A stretch of 54,420 bases of DNA from Hydrogenophilales bacterium 28-61-23 (GTDB taxonomy: Bacteria > Pseudomonadota > Gammaproteobacteria > Burkholderiales > Thiobacillaceae), in the NCBI GenBank assembly GCA_002281555.1, contig NCGJ01000016.1, positions 1 through 54,420 of the forward strand, given 5' to 3'. The translations under genes were made by a program, and so were the position numbers. The notes under the pieces are model-generated. The model saw only the letters and a program-made list of their open reading frames with translations, searched no databases and had not been told where the DNA came from. Below, piece after piece: positions 37,398 through 47,858 of the stretch; the stretch's first letter is position 1; each line of letters begins with the position of its first letter.

Positions 37398-39557
37398 TTA
37401 ATCCTGGTGAAGAATCACACCAGCCAGCGGGGGCAGGGTCAGCACCAGAGATTGTGGATAGCCCATCCAGGGCTGGTCTTCGGACATCAAGCCGACGCCG
37501 TTGCCAACGTTACCGCCGCCGTACAGGTCGGAATCGCTGTTGAATATCTCGCGCCAGAAGCCGGTGGCGGGCGCGCCGATGCGGTATCCGCTGCGTGTTA
37601 TCGGCGTGAAGTTGAGCGCGACGACGACCGCGCGGCCCTGGCGATCGCGACGCTGGAAAACCAGCACGGATTGATCGGCGTCGTGGCAGTCGATCCAGGC
37701 GAAGCCTTCGAAATCGAAGTCGAGATCGTGTAACGGAGGCAGGTCGCGGTAGAGCCGGTTGAGATCGCGCGCGGCCTTGTTGACACCGATATGCCAGTCC
37801 GTTTCCAGTTGGCTCCAGTCGAGCCCCGATTGTTCGGACCATTCGCGGCCCTGGCCGAATTCGTTGCCCATGAAGTTGAGTTTCTTGCCCGGGCTGGTGG
37901 CCTGGTAGGTGAGCAGCAGGCGCAGGTTGGCGAATTTTTGCCAGGCATCGCCCGGCATCTTGCCGAGCAGCGATTGCTTGCCGTGTACGACCTCGTCGTG
38001 CGAGAACGGCAGCACGAAGTTTTCCGTGTAGGCGTATAGCTGGCCGAAGGTGAGGCTGTTGTGATGGTAGCGACGGTGCACCGGGTCTTGCTGGATGTAG
38101 GCCAGCGTGTCGTTCATCCAGCCCATGTTCCATTTCATCGAGAAACCGAGCCCGCCCAGGTAGACCGGGCGCGACACCATCGGCCAGGCGGTGGACTCTT
38201 CGGCGATGGTCAGCGCGCCGGGGAAACGGTCATGCACCATCGTGTTCATTTCGCGCAGGAAGTCGATGGCGTCGAGGTTCTCGCGGCCGCCGAACTTGTT
38301 GGGCAGCCATTCGCCATGCTTGCGCGAATAGTCGAGGTAAAGCATGGATGCGACGGCATCGACGCGCAGGCCGTCCAGGTGGAATTCGGATAGCCAGTAA
38401 TGCGCGCTGGAGAGCAGGAAGCCTTTCACCTCGGCGCGGCCGTAATTGAAGATGTAGGTGCCCCATTCTTGATGCACGCCCAGACGCGGATCTTCGTGTT
38501 CGAACAAGGCGGTGCCGTCGAAACGGGCCAAGGCCCAGTCATCCATCGGGAAGTGGCCGGGTACCCAGTCGAGCAGCACGCCAAGGCCGGCCCGGTGGCA
38601 GGTGTCGACGAAATGGCGGAAGTCGTCGGCCGTGCCGAAACGTGAGGAGGGCGCGAAATAGCCGGTGGCCTGATAGCCCCAGGAGGCATCGAGCGGGTGC
38701 TCGGTGACCGGCATCAGCTCCAGGTGGGTGTAGCCCATGTCGGCGGCGTAGGGGACGAGGGTATCGGCCAGTTCGCGCCAGTTGTAGAAGCTGCCGTCCG
38801 GATGCAACTTCCAGGAGCCGGCATGGATTTCGTAGATGTTCATCGCGCTATGCAGCCAATCGCGCTGAGCGCGACCGCGCATCCATTCGCTGTCGCTCCA
38901 GGCATGCGTGCTGGCGCGGGGAACGATGGCGGCATTGCTCGGGCGCATCTCGAATTGGCGCGCAAACGGGTCGGCCTTGACTTGCACCGCGCCGGTGTCC
39001 CGGTTGCGGATTTCGAATTTGTACAGATCGCCCGGGGTCAGGCCCGGAATGAACAATTCCCAGATGCCCGAGCCGCCGCGCGCGCGCATGGCGTGGATGC
39101 GGCCGTCCCAGTTGTTGAAGTCGCCGACCACCGAGACGCGCTCGGCATTCGGAGCCCAGACCGCAAAGCGCACGCCGTCGACGCCGTCAACCTGCAGGGC
39201 ATGGCCGCCCAGGCTGCGCCAGGCTTCCAGCAGTTTGCCTTCGTTGAACAGGTACATTTCCTGGTCGGAAAGCAGGGGGCCGAATGCGTACGGGTCAACG
39301 ATTTCGAAACGGTGTTCGCCTTCTTCGATGCCAAGACGCCATGGGCGTGGCGGTGCCAGCGGGCCGCGCCACTCGAAAAGGCCGCTGGCATCGATTTTGA
39401 TCAGATCCTCGCGCGTTTCATGCAGATGCAAGGTGACGCGGCTGGCGGCGGGGCGAAAAACGCGCAAGACCCAACCTTCCGGCGCCGGATGCAGGCCAAG
39501 GATGGCGAAGGGGTCGTGGTGGCGGGCGCTGACTAGACGTTCAAGTGACTGGGGCAT
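37398..39557 (-). CDS. glgB: 1,4-alpha-glucan branching enzyme
   Basis: Introduces alpha-1,6 branches into glycogen; 719 residues, a GH13 enzyme with N-terminal N-domain and CBM48. GH13 motifs are [20 protein letters not shown], the nucleophile region [20 protein letters not shown], the acid/base region [11 protein letters not shown], and [20 protein letters not shown]. The C-terminus is the beta-sandwich domain ending [11 protein letters not shown]. It heads a minus-strand unit with corA and pgi and is divergent from glgC, with about 200 bases between them acting as a shared promoter region. Confidence 0.97.
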   Translation of the reverse strand: MPQSLERLVSARHHDPFAILGLHPAPEGWVLRVFRPAASRVTLHLHETREDLIKIDASGLFEWRGPLAPPRPWRLGIEEGEHRFEIVDPYAFGPLLSDQEMYLFNEGKLLEAWRSLGGHALQVDGVDGVRFAVWAPNAERVSVVGDFNNWDGRIHAMRARGGSGIWELFIPGLTPGDLYKFEIRNRDTGAVQVKADPFARQFEMRPSNAAIVPRASTHAWSDSEWMRGRAQRDWLHSAMNIYEIHAGSWKLHPDGSFYNWRELADTLVPYAADMGYTHLELMPVTEHPLDASWGYQATGYFAPSSRFGTADDFRHFVDTCHRAGLGVLLDWVPGHFPMDDWALARFDGTALFEHEDPRLGVHQEWGTYIFNYGRAEVKGFLLSSAHYWLSEFHLDGLRVDAVASMLYLDYSRKHGEWLPNKFGGRENLDAIDFLREMNTMVHDRFPGALTIAEESTAWPMVSRPVYLGGLGFSMKWNMGWMNDTLAYIQQDPVHRRYHHNSLTFGQLYAYTENFVLPFSHDEVVHGKQSLLGKMPGDAWQKFANLRLLLTYQATSPGKKLNFMGNEFGQGREWSEQSGLDWSQLETDWHIGVNKAARDLNRLYRDLPPLHDLDFDFEGFAWIDCHDADQSVLVFQRRDRQGRAVVVALNFTPITRSGYRIGAPATGFWREIFNSDSDLYGGGNVGNGVGLMSEDQPWMGYPQSLVLTLPPLAGVILHQD

Positions 39558-39759
39558 GTTTGTCTTTTGTAATGAGTTTTACCTAAAAGTGGCGTAAGAA
39601 TAACGTCAGGACAATGCTGCTGGATACTTGGCTAAGGCGGGTTATGGTGTCTTTGGTCAACGCGGCCGATTGGTAAAGTCAGGTTAAGTGGTATTCAGGA
39701 TATGTCTATCGGTTATTATTCTACTGTGTTGTCGTTGAAAAATATTAAGGAGAAGGTGC

Positions 39760-41040
39760 GTGCAAAAAGAGTATCCGCGTTTCGTAAGCTTGCTGACCAA
39801 GAACACTGTTGCGCTGATTCTCGCCGGTGGCCGCGGCAGCAGATTGAAGCAGCTCACTGACTGGCGCGCCAAGCCGGCGGTGCCATTCGGCGGCAAATTC
39901 CGCATTATCGATTTCCCGCTTTCCAACTGCATGAACTCCGGTATTCGCCGCATCGGTGTGGTCACTCAATACAAGTCGCACTCCATGATCAAGCACGTTC
40001 AGCGCGGCTGGGGTTTTCTGCGCGGCGAGTTCAACGAGTTCGTAGATCTGTTGCCGGCGCAACAGCGCGTCACCGAAGAAACCTGGTACAAGGGCACCGC
40101 CGACGCGGTCTACCAGAACCTGGATATCCTGCGCGTCTACAAACCGGAATACGTCCTGATTCTGGCGGGCGATCATGTCTACAAGATGGACTACGGCGAG
40201 ATGATCGCCAACCATGTCCGCAACGAAGCCGATATGACCGTGGCCTGTATCGAAGTGCCCTTGAAAGAGGCGACCGCCTTCGGCGTCATGGCCACGAACG
40301 AGGAATCCCGCGTTGTCGCCTTTACCGAAAAACCGGACCACCCCGCTCCGATGGCGGGCAAGCCCGATATCGCGCTGTGTTCGATGGGCATCTATGTGTT
40401 CAACGCCGCTTTCCTGTTCGAGCAACTGGTGCGCGATGCCGACGATCCGAAATCCGAACACGATTTCGGCAAGAACATCATTCCGCACCTGATCGACGCC
40501 GGATATCGCGTCTACGCGCAGAGCTTCAACGACAGTTGCGTGCATGGCGAGGGTGAGCCGCCTTACTGGCGCGATGTGGGGACGGTCGATGCCTATTGGG
40601 AAGCCAACCTCGATCTCGCCAACATCACGCCCGATCTCAATCTGTACGACAAGGATTGGCCGATCTGGACCTATCAGGAGCAATTGCCGCCCGCCAAATT
40701 CGTCTTCGACGAAGAAAACCGGCGTGGCATGGCGGTGGATTCGATGGTCTCCGGCGGTTGCATCATCAGCGGCGCGTCGGTGAAACATTCGGTGTTGTTT
40801 TCCAATGTCCGCGTCAAGGAAGGCGCGTTCCTGGAAGAGGCAGTGGTGTTGCCCGATGTCCGCATCGGCGCTGGCGCGATTCTGAAAAAAGTGGTTATCG
40901 ACAAGGGCTGCAACATCCCGCCCGGCATGACCATCGGCATCAACCGGATCGAGGACGAGAAGCTGTTTCATGTCACGCAGAAGGGGGTCACGCTGGTTAC
41001 GCCGGAAATGCTCGGACAGGCGTTTCACCACTTCAGGTGA
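39760..41040 (+). CDS. glgC: Glucose-1-phosphate adenylyltransferase
   Basis: Makes ADP-glucose, the committed step of glycogen synthesis; 426 residues. It shows [20 protein letters not shown], then [60 protein letters not shown] and a C-terminal left-handed beta-helix with [20 protein letters not shown]. Start is a GTG at 39760 with AAGGAG seven bases upstream; the next in-frame ATG is far inside. It is the first gene of a plus-strand group with a GH57 hydrolase, an HPP protein and a GH57 glucanotransferase. The upstream region from 39558 lacks a clear sigma-54 or sigma-70 consensus. Confidence 0.97.
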   Translation: MQKEYPRFVSLLTKNTVALILAGGRGSRLKQLTDWRAKPAVPFGGKFRIIDFPLSNCMNSGIRRIGVVTQYKSHSMIKHVQRGWGFLRGEFNEFVDLLPAQQRVTEETWYKGTADAVYQNLDILRVYKPEYVLILAGDHVYKMDYGEMIANHVRNEADMTVACIEVPLKEATAFGVMATNEESRVVAFTEKPDHPAPMAGKPDIALCSMGIYVFNAAFLFEQLVRDADDPKSEHDFGKNIIPHLIDAGYRVYAQSFNDSCVHGEGEPPYWRDVGTVDAYWEANLDLANITPDLNLYDKDWPIWTYQEQLPPAKFVFDEENRRGMAVDSMVSGGCIISGASVKHSVLFSNVRVKEGAFLEEAVVLPDVRIGAGAILKKVVIDKGCNIPPGMTIGINRIEDEKLFHVTQKGVTLVTPEMLGQAFHHFR

Positions 41041-41102
41041 TGTGTCAGTGGCCTGCGGTGAGCGGCTAAACTAGCCGTATTCTTCATCGCGGGCCTTTCA
41101 CC

Positions 41103-42818
41103 TTGTTACACCTTGTCTTTTGCTGGCACTTCCACCAGCCCGACTACCGCGATGCGGATGGTCGCTACCAATTGCCGTGGACTTATCTCCACGCCGTCAA
41201 AGACTACGCCGACATGGCGGCGCATCTGGAAGCCGCCCCCGATCTGCATTGCGTGGTCAATTTTGTGCCGACCCTGACGGCCCAATTGCTCGATTACAGC
41301 GCGCAGTTCGACAGCGGCGATCTGCGCGATCCGCTGCTGGCAAGTCTGATTTCCGGCGATCTGTATGCCTTGCCCGCGCCGGAAAAAAGGCGGCTGATCG
41401 AACAGTGCTTCAAGGTCAATCACCCCACCATGCTGGAGCCGTTCCCGGCCTACAAGCGGCTCTACACATTGTGGAAGACCATCGATGCCTGCGGCGATGC
41501 CGGTGACGTTGGAGACGGCTGCGGCCTGAATTACCTCTCCGAGCAATACCTAGCCGATCTGGTCACCTGGTACCACCTGGCCTGGACCGGCGAGACCGTG
41601 CGCCGGGCGCGGCCCGATTTATTGGCCTTGTTCAACAAGGGCGAGGGTTACAGCCCACAAGACCGACGCGATTTGTTCGATCTGTATGGCGAAGTCATCA
41701 CCAGCCTGATACCGCGTTACCGGCAAATGGCCGAACGCGGCCAGATCGAACTGTCAGCGACGCCGCATAGCCATCCGATTCTGCCGCTGTTGCTCGATTT
41801 CCACTCGGCATGCGAAGCCCGGCCCGATCTGGACCTGCCGCAAGCGAAGAGCTACCCGGGCGGCGCGGCGCGGGCGCGGGCGCATATCGATGCCGCATTG
41901 AACGAGCACGCGGCGCGGTTCGGCCAGCGGCCAACCGGGTTCTGGCCGGCCGAGGGCGGGCTTTCCGATGCGGCGGTGCAGTTGTTCTCGCAAGCCGGCC
42001 TGAAGTGGGCGGCAAGTGGCGAAGGCGTGCTGCGCCACAGTCTGGCGGCAATAACCAGCCACCCAAAGATCGACCTTGCCCATAAAGCCACCTGGTGCTG
42101 CAAACCCTACAAATTGCCGGGTGCGGAAACCGCCCTGTTTTTCCGCGACGATCATTTGTCCGACCTGATCGGTTTCGAATACAAGGGCTGGCATGGCCGA
42201 GATGCCTCCCGCCATTTTCTGCAGGCGCTCGATGAGGTGCGCAGACATGCATCCGGCCCTAATTCGGTCGTCAGCATCATTCTGGACGGCGAAAACGCCT
42301 GGGAGTATTACCCCTATAACGGTTTCTATTTCCTGTCCGATCTGTTCGCCGACCTGGCGGAGCATCCGACCATACGCACCACGACATTCAGCGACTATCT
42401 CGACATGTTCCCGCAATCGCATGCCCCGTTGCCGCATTTGGTCGCGGGAAGCTGGGTCTACGGCGATTTCTGTACCTGGATCGGCGATCCCGCCAAAAAT
42501 CGGGGTTGGGATTGGCTGGTCGCCGCCAAACGAGCTTATGACGGCGCGGTCGGCATGTTGCCGCCCGATACGCAAGCGCTAGCCGAAGCGCTGCTCAAGT
42601 CGTGCGAAAGCTCGGACTGGTTCTGGTGGTTCGGCGACTACAATCCGGCCGCCGCGGTTGCCAGTTTCGACCGGGTCTATCGCCAGAAACTGAAACGACT
42701 CTATGAAACCTTGCGCGTCATGCCTCCCGCCTACCTCGACGCGCCACTCTGCCAGGACGGTGGCGATGGGCAAAATCGTGTCGAGTCCGGTGGCGTCATG
42801 CGGCGCGGTGGTGTTTGA
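41103..42818 (+). CDS. Glycoside hydrolase family 57 (alpha-amylase-type)
   Basis: A 571-residue GH57 enzyme acting on alpha-glucans. The five family motifs are visible: FCWHFHQPDYRD near the start, ELSATPHSHPILPLLL, GFWPAEGGLSDAAVQLF (glutamate nucleophile), SIILDGENAWEYYPYNG (aspartate acid/base) and a downstream WFWWFGDYNPAA segment. Its substrate is probably glycogen or maltodextrins, by context with glgC and glgB. Translation would start at a TTG at 41103 without a clear ribosome-binding site, but residues from LHLVFCWHFH onwards are family-typical, so no upstream methionine is expected. The enzyme lacks a signal peptide and is cytosolic. Confidence 0.93.
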   Translation: MLHLVFCWHFHQPDYRDADGRYQLPWTYLHAVKDYADMAAHLEAAPDLHCVVNFVPTLTAQLLDYSAQFDSGDLRDPLLASLISGDLYALPAPEKRRLIEQCFKVNHPTMLEPFPAYKRLYTLWKTIDACGDAGDVGDGCGLNYLSEQYLADLVTWYHLAWTGETVRRARPDLLALFNKGEGYSPQDRRDLFDLYGEVITSLIPRYRQMAERGQIELSATPHSHPILPLLLDFHSACEARPDLDLPQAKSYPGGAARARAHIDAALNEHAARFGQRPTGFWPAEGGLSDAAVQLFSQAGLKWAASGEGVLRHSLAAITSHPKIDLAHKATWCCKPYKLPGAETALFFRDDHLSDLIGFEYKGWHGRDASRHFLQALDEVRRHASGPNSVVSIILDGENAWEYYPYNGFYFLSDLFADLAEHPTIRTTTFSDYLDMFPQSHAPLPHLVAGSWVYGDFCTWIGDPAKNRGWDWLVAAKRAYDGAVGMLPPDTQALAEALLKSCESSDWFWWFGDYNPAAAVASFDRVYRQKLKRLYETLRVMPPAYLDAPLCQDGGDGQNRVESGGVMRRGGV

Positions 42819-42841
42819 CGGGCACTGAAGGCGGCGCGCGC

Positions 42842-43528
42842 ATGACCATTCTGGCCAAGCTGTTTCCTCGGCAAGCGTCGATCGGCGCTTACGAGATCGT
42901 AATCAGCGCGCTGGCTGCGGGGATCGCCATCGCGCTCAACGCCTGGGTCAGTCATGCGCTCTTGCCCAGCCATTTTCAGGTGTTTCTGGCTGCATCGATG
43001 GGCGCCTCCACGATTCTGGTGATCGCCGTTCATCACAGCCCTTTGTCTCAACCCTGGGCGGTGATTGGCGGACACTTGGCCGGAGCGGCTTCAGGTTTGC
43101 TCGTGGGCGCATGGGTGGCCGACCCGATACTCGCCTGCCTGCTGGCGATGGCGCTGACGGTTCTGGTGCAGATGTCTCTGCGTTGCCTGCATGCGCCCGG
43201 CGGCGGCACCGCGTTGCTGCCGGTTCTGGGTGGCGCGGCATTGCAAGCCGAGGGTTTGGGCTTCATCGGCGTGGTGCTGTTGAATGCTCTGGTTCTGGTG
43301 ACGGTTGCGCTCGTCGTCAACAACTTGTTGCCCGGGCGACGTTACCCGCTGGCCTTCGCGCCGCGTCAAACCCCTCCGGTTCAGCTGGTGTTCCGTGAGG
43401 AAGATCTGCTCGCGGCGCTGCGCTCGATGGAGGGTTACATCGACGTTGCGCCCGACGACCTGGAACGTATCTACGAGCACGCCCGCAATCATCTACGCGA
43501 ACAGCGCGATGGCGCACAGCGGCGCTGA
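42842..43528 (+). CDS. HPP family membrane protein
   Basis: A 228-residue protein of the HPP family (PF04982) with about four to six transmembrane helices. Characteristic segments are LLPSHFQVFLAASMGASTIL, VIAVHHSPLSQPWAVIGGHL, AGAASGLLVGAWVADPILAC and LHAPGGGTALLPVLGGAAL. HPP proteins have been linked to nitrite or other anion transport in some organelles, but the bacterial role is not settled. A charged C-terminal tail of about 60 residues may be cytosolic. I take the ATG at 42842; an in-frame GTG 27 bases earlier lies over the end of the GH57 gene. It is placed within the glycogen gene group without an obvious reason. Confidence 0.85.
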   Translation: MTILAKLFPRQASIGAYEIVISALAAGIAIALNAWVSHALLPSHFQVFLAASMGASTILVIAVHHSPLSQPWAVIGGHLAGAASGLLVGAWVADPILACLLAMALTVLVQMSLRCLHAPGGGTALLPVLGGAALQAEGLGFIGVVLLNALVLVTVALVVNNLLPGRRYPLAFAPRQTPPVQLVFREEDLLAALRSMEGYIDVAPDDLERIYEHARNHLREQRDGAQRR

Positions 43529-43562
43529 GACTGTAAATCAACCCAAAATCAATGAGATATCC

Positions 43563-45383
43563 ATGAGCAAAACGGTTTCCCTGCTGTTCGGCGTGCATGC
43601 CCACCAACCCGTCGGCAATCTCCCTGAGGTCATGGAAGCCGCGCACCAGCGTTGCTACAAGCCCTTTTTGGAAACGGTTTATCGCTACCCTGAATTCCGC
43701 TTCGCGCTGCATGCTTCCGGCTGGCTGCTGGAATGGCTGTTCACCCATCACGCCGACGACATGGCCCGGCTGGTGGAAATGTCGCGCCGCGGCCAAGTCG
43801 AATTCTTTGGCGCGGGCGACATGGAGCCGGTGCTGGCGGCGATTCCTTATCGTGATCGCATGAGCCAGTTAGCCGCGATGTCCGACCGCATCGAACAGAT
43901 ATTCGGCCAGCGCCCGCGCGGCGTCTGGCTGGCCGAACGGGTCTGGGAGGCCGCCGTCGTGCCGGCGCTGGTCGATTCCGGTATCGGCTATGCCATGCTC
44001 GACGACGATCATTTTCTCCGCGCCGGCGCGGAGCCTGAGCGGCTCAACGGTTATCACAGCACCGAGGAAGACGGTCGCCGGCTCGACCTGTTCCCGGTTT
44101 CCGAGGCCCTGTGTTCACGCCTGCCGTTTTCGCCGGCGCATGAGGCGCTCGCTTTCATCGAATCTCAGTCCGACGAAACCACGCATGCCGCCGCGATCCA
44201 TTTCGATGACATCGAGAAATTCGGCATCCGGCCGGAGTCGTTTCAGCGGGTTTACGAACAGGGTTGGTTGGCCCAATTCATCGAAGGCGTGTTGAACTCG
44301 CCGACCATCAAGAGCGTGCATTTCCGCGCATATCACGACGCCTCGCCGACTCGCGGCGTGGTCTATCCGCCCAACGTTTCCCACGGCGGCATCTGGAAAA
44401 CCTTCCTGACCCGTTACCCGGAAGCCAACTGGATGCACAAACGCATGCTGGGCCTGTCCGCGCGTTTGGCCAGCCTGCCGGCGGATCAGATTCGGCAGGA
44501 TCTGGTCGAGTTGCTGCACGAAGCCCAGGCCGGCGATGCCTACGGGCACGGCCGGTTCGGCGGCGTCCATCTGCCGCATCTGCGCCGCGCGGTCTGGCGC
44601 GCGCTGATCGGTCTGGAGCGCCGCCTGGACGGCCTGCAAACCCGGCCGGCCCAGTTCTCCGGCGATATCGATATGGATGGCATCGACGAGGTTTTCCTGA
44701 CCAGTCTGTCCTTGCAGGCCGTGCTGCGGCCGGACAAGGATGCGTCGCTGATCGAGTTGTCCAGCTACCCGCTGGCGCAGAACTTCGCCGATAGCCTCAA
44801 ACGTTACGAAACACATGACTGCGACAAAACTGAAGGCTTGATCCCGGACAGGCGCAGTCGCGGCTGGTTCGCCGAGACCTGGACCGACTTCGATGCCAAG
44901 CGCCCGGTCGAATACAGCAGCACCGTGGCGCAGGGCGGCGCGGTGCTGTGCATGGGCCAGGTCGGGACGGAAAAGGATGCCATCCGCGTCGCCAAGATCT
45001 ACAGCGTGCGGGACAACCGTCTGACCGTGGCGCTGAAATCGGTCGGCAACGGACGTCTCTCCACGCGTCTGAATCTGGCCATGCCCAGTTGCGACGGCCC
45101 GGCCGGGCGTTATGTCGTCGATGGCGAGGTGTCCGGCGGTTTCGGCCAGGCCTTTACCTGGAACGAGTTGAAGGCATTGACGCTGGAAGATCGCCTTCTG
45201 GGCGCGGCGATTCGTCTGGAAACCAATCGTCCCGCCCGGATCAAGGCGCAACCGCATTTCACCGTGTCCCAGTCTGAAACCGGTTTTGAACAGATCATGC
45301 AGGCGGTGGAATTGACGCTGACCTGGGAAGCGGAAGACGTCACCGAAGTGCAGGTGCGCGTCGATATTTCCAGCCTCCGGTAA
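43563..45383 (+). CDS. GH57 4-alpha-glucanotransferase
   Basis: A 606-residue GH57 enzyme with the accessory C-terminal domains (DUF1925/DUF1926 type) found in 4-alpha-glucanotransferases and amylopullulanases. Motifs: SLLFGVHAHQPVGN at the start, GVWLAERVWEAAVVPAL (glutamate nucleophile) near residue 120, and AAIHFDDIEKFGIRPESF (acid/base aspartate region) near 213. It probably rearranges maltodextrins in the cytosol and works with glgP and the first GH57 enzyme in glycogen turnover. ATG at 43563 follows GAGATATCC, a weak ribosome-binding site. Long C-terminal beta-sandwich ends TWEAEDVTEVQVRVDISSLR. Confidence 0.92.
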   Translation: MSKTVSLLFGVHAHQPVGNLPEVMEAAHQRCYKPFLETVYRYPEFRFALHASGWLLEWLFTHHADDMARLVEMSRRGQVEFFGAGDMEPVLAAIPYRDRMSQLAAMSDRIEQIFGQRPRGVWLAERVWEAAVVPALVDSGIGYAMLDDDHFLRAGAEPERLNGYHSTEEDGRRLDLFPVSEALCSRLPFSPAHEALAFIESQSDETTHAAAIHFDDIEKFGIRPESFQRVYEQGWLAQFIEGVLNSPTIKSVHFRAYHDASPTRGVVYPPNVSHGGIWKTFLTRYPEANWMHKRMLGLSARLASLPADQIRQDLVELLHEAQAGDAYGHGRFGGVHLPHLRRAVWRALIGLERRLDGLQTRPAQFSGDIDMDGIDEVFLTSLSLQAVLRPDKDASLIELSSYPLAQNFADSLKRYETHDCDKTEGLIPDRRSRGWFAETWTDFDAKRPVEYSSTVAQGGAVLCMGQVGTEKDAIRVAKIYSVRDNRLTVALKSVGNGRLSTRLNLAMPSCDGPAGRYVVDGEVSGGFGQAFTWNELKALTLEDRLLGAAIRLETNRPARIKAQPHFTVSQSETGFEQIMQAVELTLTWEAEDVTEVQVRVDISSLR

Positions 45384-45420
45384 ACTCGCGCCCCTTTGCT
45401 ATGTGCTTTTGGAGTCGAAC

Positions 45421-45915
45421 ATGAGTCAGGACGATGTCGTAATGCGGGGCAAGGTCGTTTACATCACTTATTCCGTGCTGTCGGAAGAAGGCCAGATCAT
45501 GGGCCAGCAGGACATGCCCACCGGTTACGTGCATGGCGCCGGCAGCGGTCTGTTCGTCGAGATCGAGCAAGGCCTGGAAGGCCATGGCCCCGGCGAGCGG
45601 GTGGAAGTCAAGCTGACGCCGGAACTGGCCTTTGGGCCCGCCGACCCGGCCCTGATCATCGTCGAGGACTTCGCGAATGTGCCGCCGCCTTACCGCCGTT
45701 TAGGCGCGGAAGCCGAATTCGAAAACGAACAAGGCGAGGCGATGACTTTCCGCGTGGTGAAAATCGCCGATGGCCAGGTCACGCTCGACGCCAATCCGCC
45801 GCTGGCGGGAAAAAACGCGATTTGTTCGGTCGATATCGTCTCGGTGCGCAATGCGACGCCGGAAGAAATGCGCACCGGATTTCCGGTCGAGCAGGGGGTG
45901 CCGAAACTGCACTGA
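45421..45915 (+). CDS. SlyD-like FKBP-type peptidyl-prolyl isomerase
   Basis: A 164-residue SlyD/FkpA-type prolyl isomerase and chaperone. The FKBP domain starts VMRGKVVYITYSVLSEEGQI and carries YVHGAGSGLFVEIEQGLEGH, then GPGERVEVKLTPELAFGPAD; the chaperone insertion and the C-terminal VTLDANPPLAGKNAICSVDI segment (equivalent to the usual VDGNHPLAG motif) follow. The His-rich metal-binding tail of E. coli SlyD is missing. ATG at 45421 is preceded by TTTTGGAG. It follows the glucanotransferase by 37 bases but is probably a separate housekeeping gene. A convergent TauE-like gene ends 26 bases downstream. Confidence 0.93.
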   Translation: MSQDDVVMRGKVVYITYSVLSEEGQIMGQQDMPTGYVHGAGSGLFVEIEQGLEGHGPGERVEVKLTPELAFGPADPALIIVEDFANVPPPYRRLGAEAEFENEQGEAMTFRVVKIADGQVTLDANPPLAGKNAICSVDIVSVRNATPEEMRTGFPVEQGVPKLH

Positions 45916-45941
45916 GCGCCGATTCGGCACGCGCGGCGCGG

Positions 45942-46718
45942 TCAAATCCAGGCCTTCAGCATCAGCGAGCCGGCGCTGCCCAGCAACAGCAAACCGATCA
46001 GGCGGGTCATTTGCGCGTTCGATAGCCGGGCATGCACATGGCTGCCGGCATACAGCGCCGCGAAGACGATGGGCGCGGCCATCAAACCATTGATCCAGAC
46101 CTCTCCGCCATGCAGCAGGCCGACCGCCAGGAAGGTCGCGATACGAATCAGTCCTTCGAGAAAAAACAGCCCGGACAGCGTCGCGCGCAGTGTCGATTTG
46201 TCTTGAATACGGTGCGACAGATAAATCACATAGGGCGGCCCGCCGGTGCCGAACAAGCCGCCCACCGCGCCGCCGGTCAGCGCGGCGGGATACGCCCACC
46301 AGGTCGAAACCGGTCGGAACCTGCCTGGGTGGATGAGCAGGGAACGTATCGCGAAAGCCAGAATAAAGACGCTCAAGACGGTCAGCAGGATGTTTGGTGG
46401 CAGCGATACCAACAGGCTGGTGCCCAGGATGACACCGATCAGGCTGACTGGCATCAGACGTCGAATTTCAGACCACTCGACCCGTTTGAAGCTGACACCG
46501 CCGACCAGCGCGGAGGCGGAAAAATCCATGATCAGCATGAACGGCACCACATCCGGCAATGGAAAACGCAGAGCCAGCAAAGGCACCGCGATCAAGCCGG
46601 AGCCAAAGCCGGATATGCCACGCACGAAATAGGCCAGAAGCAGGATGGCGACGGCGTAGAGGATGTCCGCTGGGGTCACGATTCGATCATCGAAGCTGCG
46701 CGCGGGTTTGCGCGCCAT
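45942..46718 (-). CDS. Sulfite exporter TauE/SafE family protein
   Basis: A 258-residue membrane protein of the TauE/SafE (DUF81) family with about eight transmembrane helices in two halves. Family segments include FVRGISGFGSGLIAVPLLAL in the first half and GGAVGGLFGTGGPPYVIYL in the second, the glycine-rich repeats typical of these carriers. The substrate (sulfite, sulfoacetate or another anion) cannot be judged from the sequence. It is transcribed alone on the minus strand, convergent with the SlyD-like gene and divergent from coq7 (125 bases between). Confidence 0.93.
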   Translation of the reverse strand: MARKPARSFDDRIVTPADILYAVAILLLAYFVRGISGFGSGLIAVPLLALRFPLPDVVPFMLIMDFSASALVGGVSFKRVEWSEIRRLMPVSLIGVILGTSLLVSLPPNILLTVLSVFILAFAIRSLLIHPGRFRPVSTWWAYPAALTGGAVGGLFGTGGPPYVIYLSHRIQDKSTLRATLSGLFFLEGLIRIATFLAVGLLHGGEVWINGLMAAPIVFAALYAGSHVHARLSNAQMTRLIGLLLLGSAGSLMLKAWI

Positions 46719-46842
46719 GGGGGTTGAAGAGCGGATTTGAACGGCGCGCGCATTTGACCATGAATTTCAGCCAGTCAAGCCGGCTCTGTGCGCATGGAGC
46801 GGCGGATATAATCGGACGACGTTATCCAGAAGGAACCCTGCC

Positions 46843-47484
46843 ATGTTGCCCAATTTCACCGCCAGTCCCGATGCCTTCATTCTGCAAGTCGACAAGGCGC
46901 TGCGCACGATTTTCGCCACGGCATCATCACGCCGCCCTTATCCGGATGCCGGGATTGTGGAAGCCGAATTGAGCGAGGCCGATAAGCGCCACGCCGCTGG
47001 ACTGATGCGGGTAAACCATAGTGGTGAGGTTTGCGCCCAGGCCCTGTATCAGGGCCAGGCGCTGACCGCGCGCAATCCGGAGGCACAGCGTGCCTTGATC
47101 GAGGCCTCGGAGGAAGAAACCGAGCATCTGGCTTGGTGCGAGAAGCGATTGAATGAATTGGGCAGTCATAAAAGCTTGCTGAACCCGCTCTGGTACGCCG
47201 GCTCATTTACGTTGGGCGCATTGGCGGGGGCGTTGGGCGATAAATGGAATCTGGGTTTCCTGGCCGAGACCGAGCATCAGGTGGAAGGCCATTTGAATTC
47301 CCATCTCAGCGAGTTGCCGGAGCAGGACGCGAAAAGCAGAGCCATCGTGGAACAGATGAAAACCGATGAGATAAAACATGCGGAAACCGCCATCAGCCAT
47401 GGCGGCGTGCCCCTGCCCGCGCCGGTCAAGCAGGCGATGCAATTGACTTCCAAACTGCTGACCTTCGCGGCGTACCGGGTATGA
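46843..47484 (+). CDS. coq7: Demethoxyubiquinone hydroxylase Coq7
   Basis: A 213-residue di-iron monooxygenase of ubiquinone synthesis (2-polyprenyl-3-methyl-6-methoxy-1,4-benzoquinone hydroxylase). Iron-binding motifs are visible as [40 protein letters not shown] and, after a hydrophobic GALAGALGD turn, [10 protein letters not shown] and [16 protein letters not shown]. This form, rather than UbiF, is common in betaproteobacteria and implies aerobic ubiquinone production. The gene has AAGGAA before its ATG and overlaps the following gene by four bases. No anomalies. Confidence 0.97.
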   Translation: MLPNFTASPDAFILQVDKALRTIFATASSRRPYPDAGIVEAELSEADKRHAAGLMRVNHSGEVCAQALYQGQALTARNPEAQRALIEASEEETEHLAWCEKRLNELGSHKSLLNPLWYAGSFTLGALAGALGDKWNLGFLAETEHQVEGHLNSHLSELPEQDAKSRAIVEQMKTDEIKHAETAISHGGVPLPAPVKQAMQLTSKLLTFAAYRV

Positions 47485-47804
47485 GTCCTAGTTTTGCCGA
47501 CAATCTCGCCGCTTTGCCAGCGGCGGATCACCTTGCCGGGATTGAATTGATCGGGTCGGATGGCATGCGGGCGGTGATTGAGAACAAACCCGGCAGCCAG
47601 GGTTCTTTGCGGCTGTATCAGCACCTGTCGGTGAAATTCGGAAAAATCGATGCGTCGGCAGCGGCCGAGGGCCTGGCTTTGTATGCGGAACATACGCGGG
47701 ATGCGCGCCTGAATCCGGGCAAGCATCCGAATATCGATCGTTTGCTGGAGATCGAAGCGGGCGGCGGCGGTTTTTCCGCGCGGCTGCTTCCGATCACGCC
47801 CTGA
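47481..47804 (+). CDS. DUF2322 family protein
   Basis: A 107-residue protein that I recognise as the small conserved DUF2322 family: [60 protein letters not shown] and [16 protein letters not shown] are its typical segments. There is no signal peptide or membrane segment and the function is unknown. It starts at an ATG overlapping the coq7 stop (ATGA), so the two are probably translated together, and it is followed directly by a strong terminator. A role connected to quinone metabolism or aerobic growth is only a context-based guess. Confidence 0.85.
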   Translation: MSPSFADNLAALPAADHLAGIELIGSDGMRAVIENKPGSQGSLRLYQHLSVKFGKIDASAAAEGLALYAEHTRDARLNPGKHPNIDRLLEIEAGGGGFSARLLPITP

Positions 47805-47812
47805 ACGGACGT

Positions 47813-47840
47813 AAAAAAACCCGCCTAGGCGGGTTTTTTT
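47813..47840. terminator. Bidirectional rho-independent terminator
   Basis: A perfect 28-base palindrome: seven A, then CCCGCCTAGGCGGG, then seven T. It can form a seven-base GC stem with a T-run in both directions, so it ends both the coq7 unit (plus) and the SCP2-like gene (minus, stop at 47859). Confidence 0.95.
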
Positions 47841-47858
47841 AGATCAGGCGATTACCCG

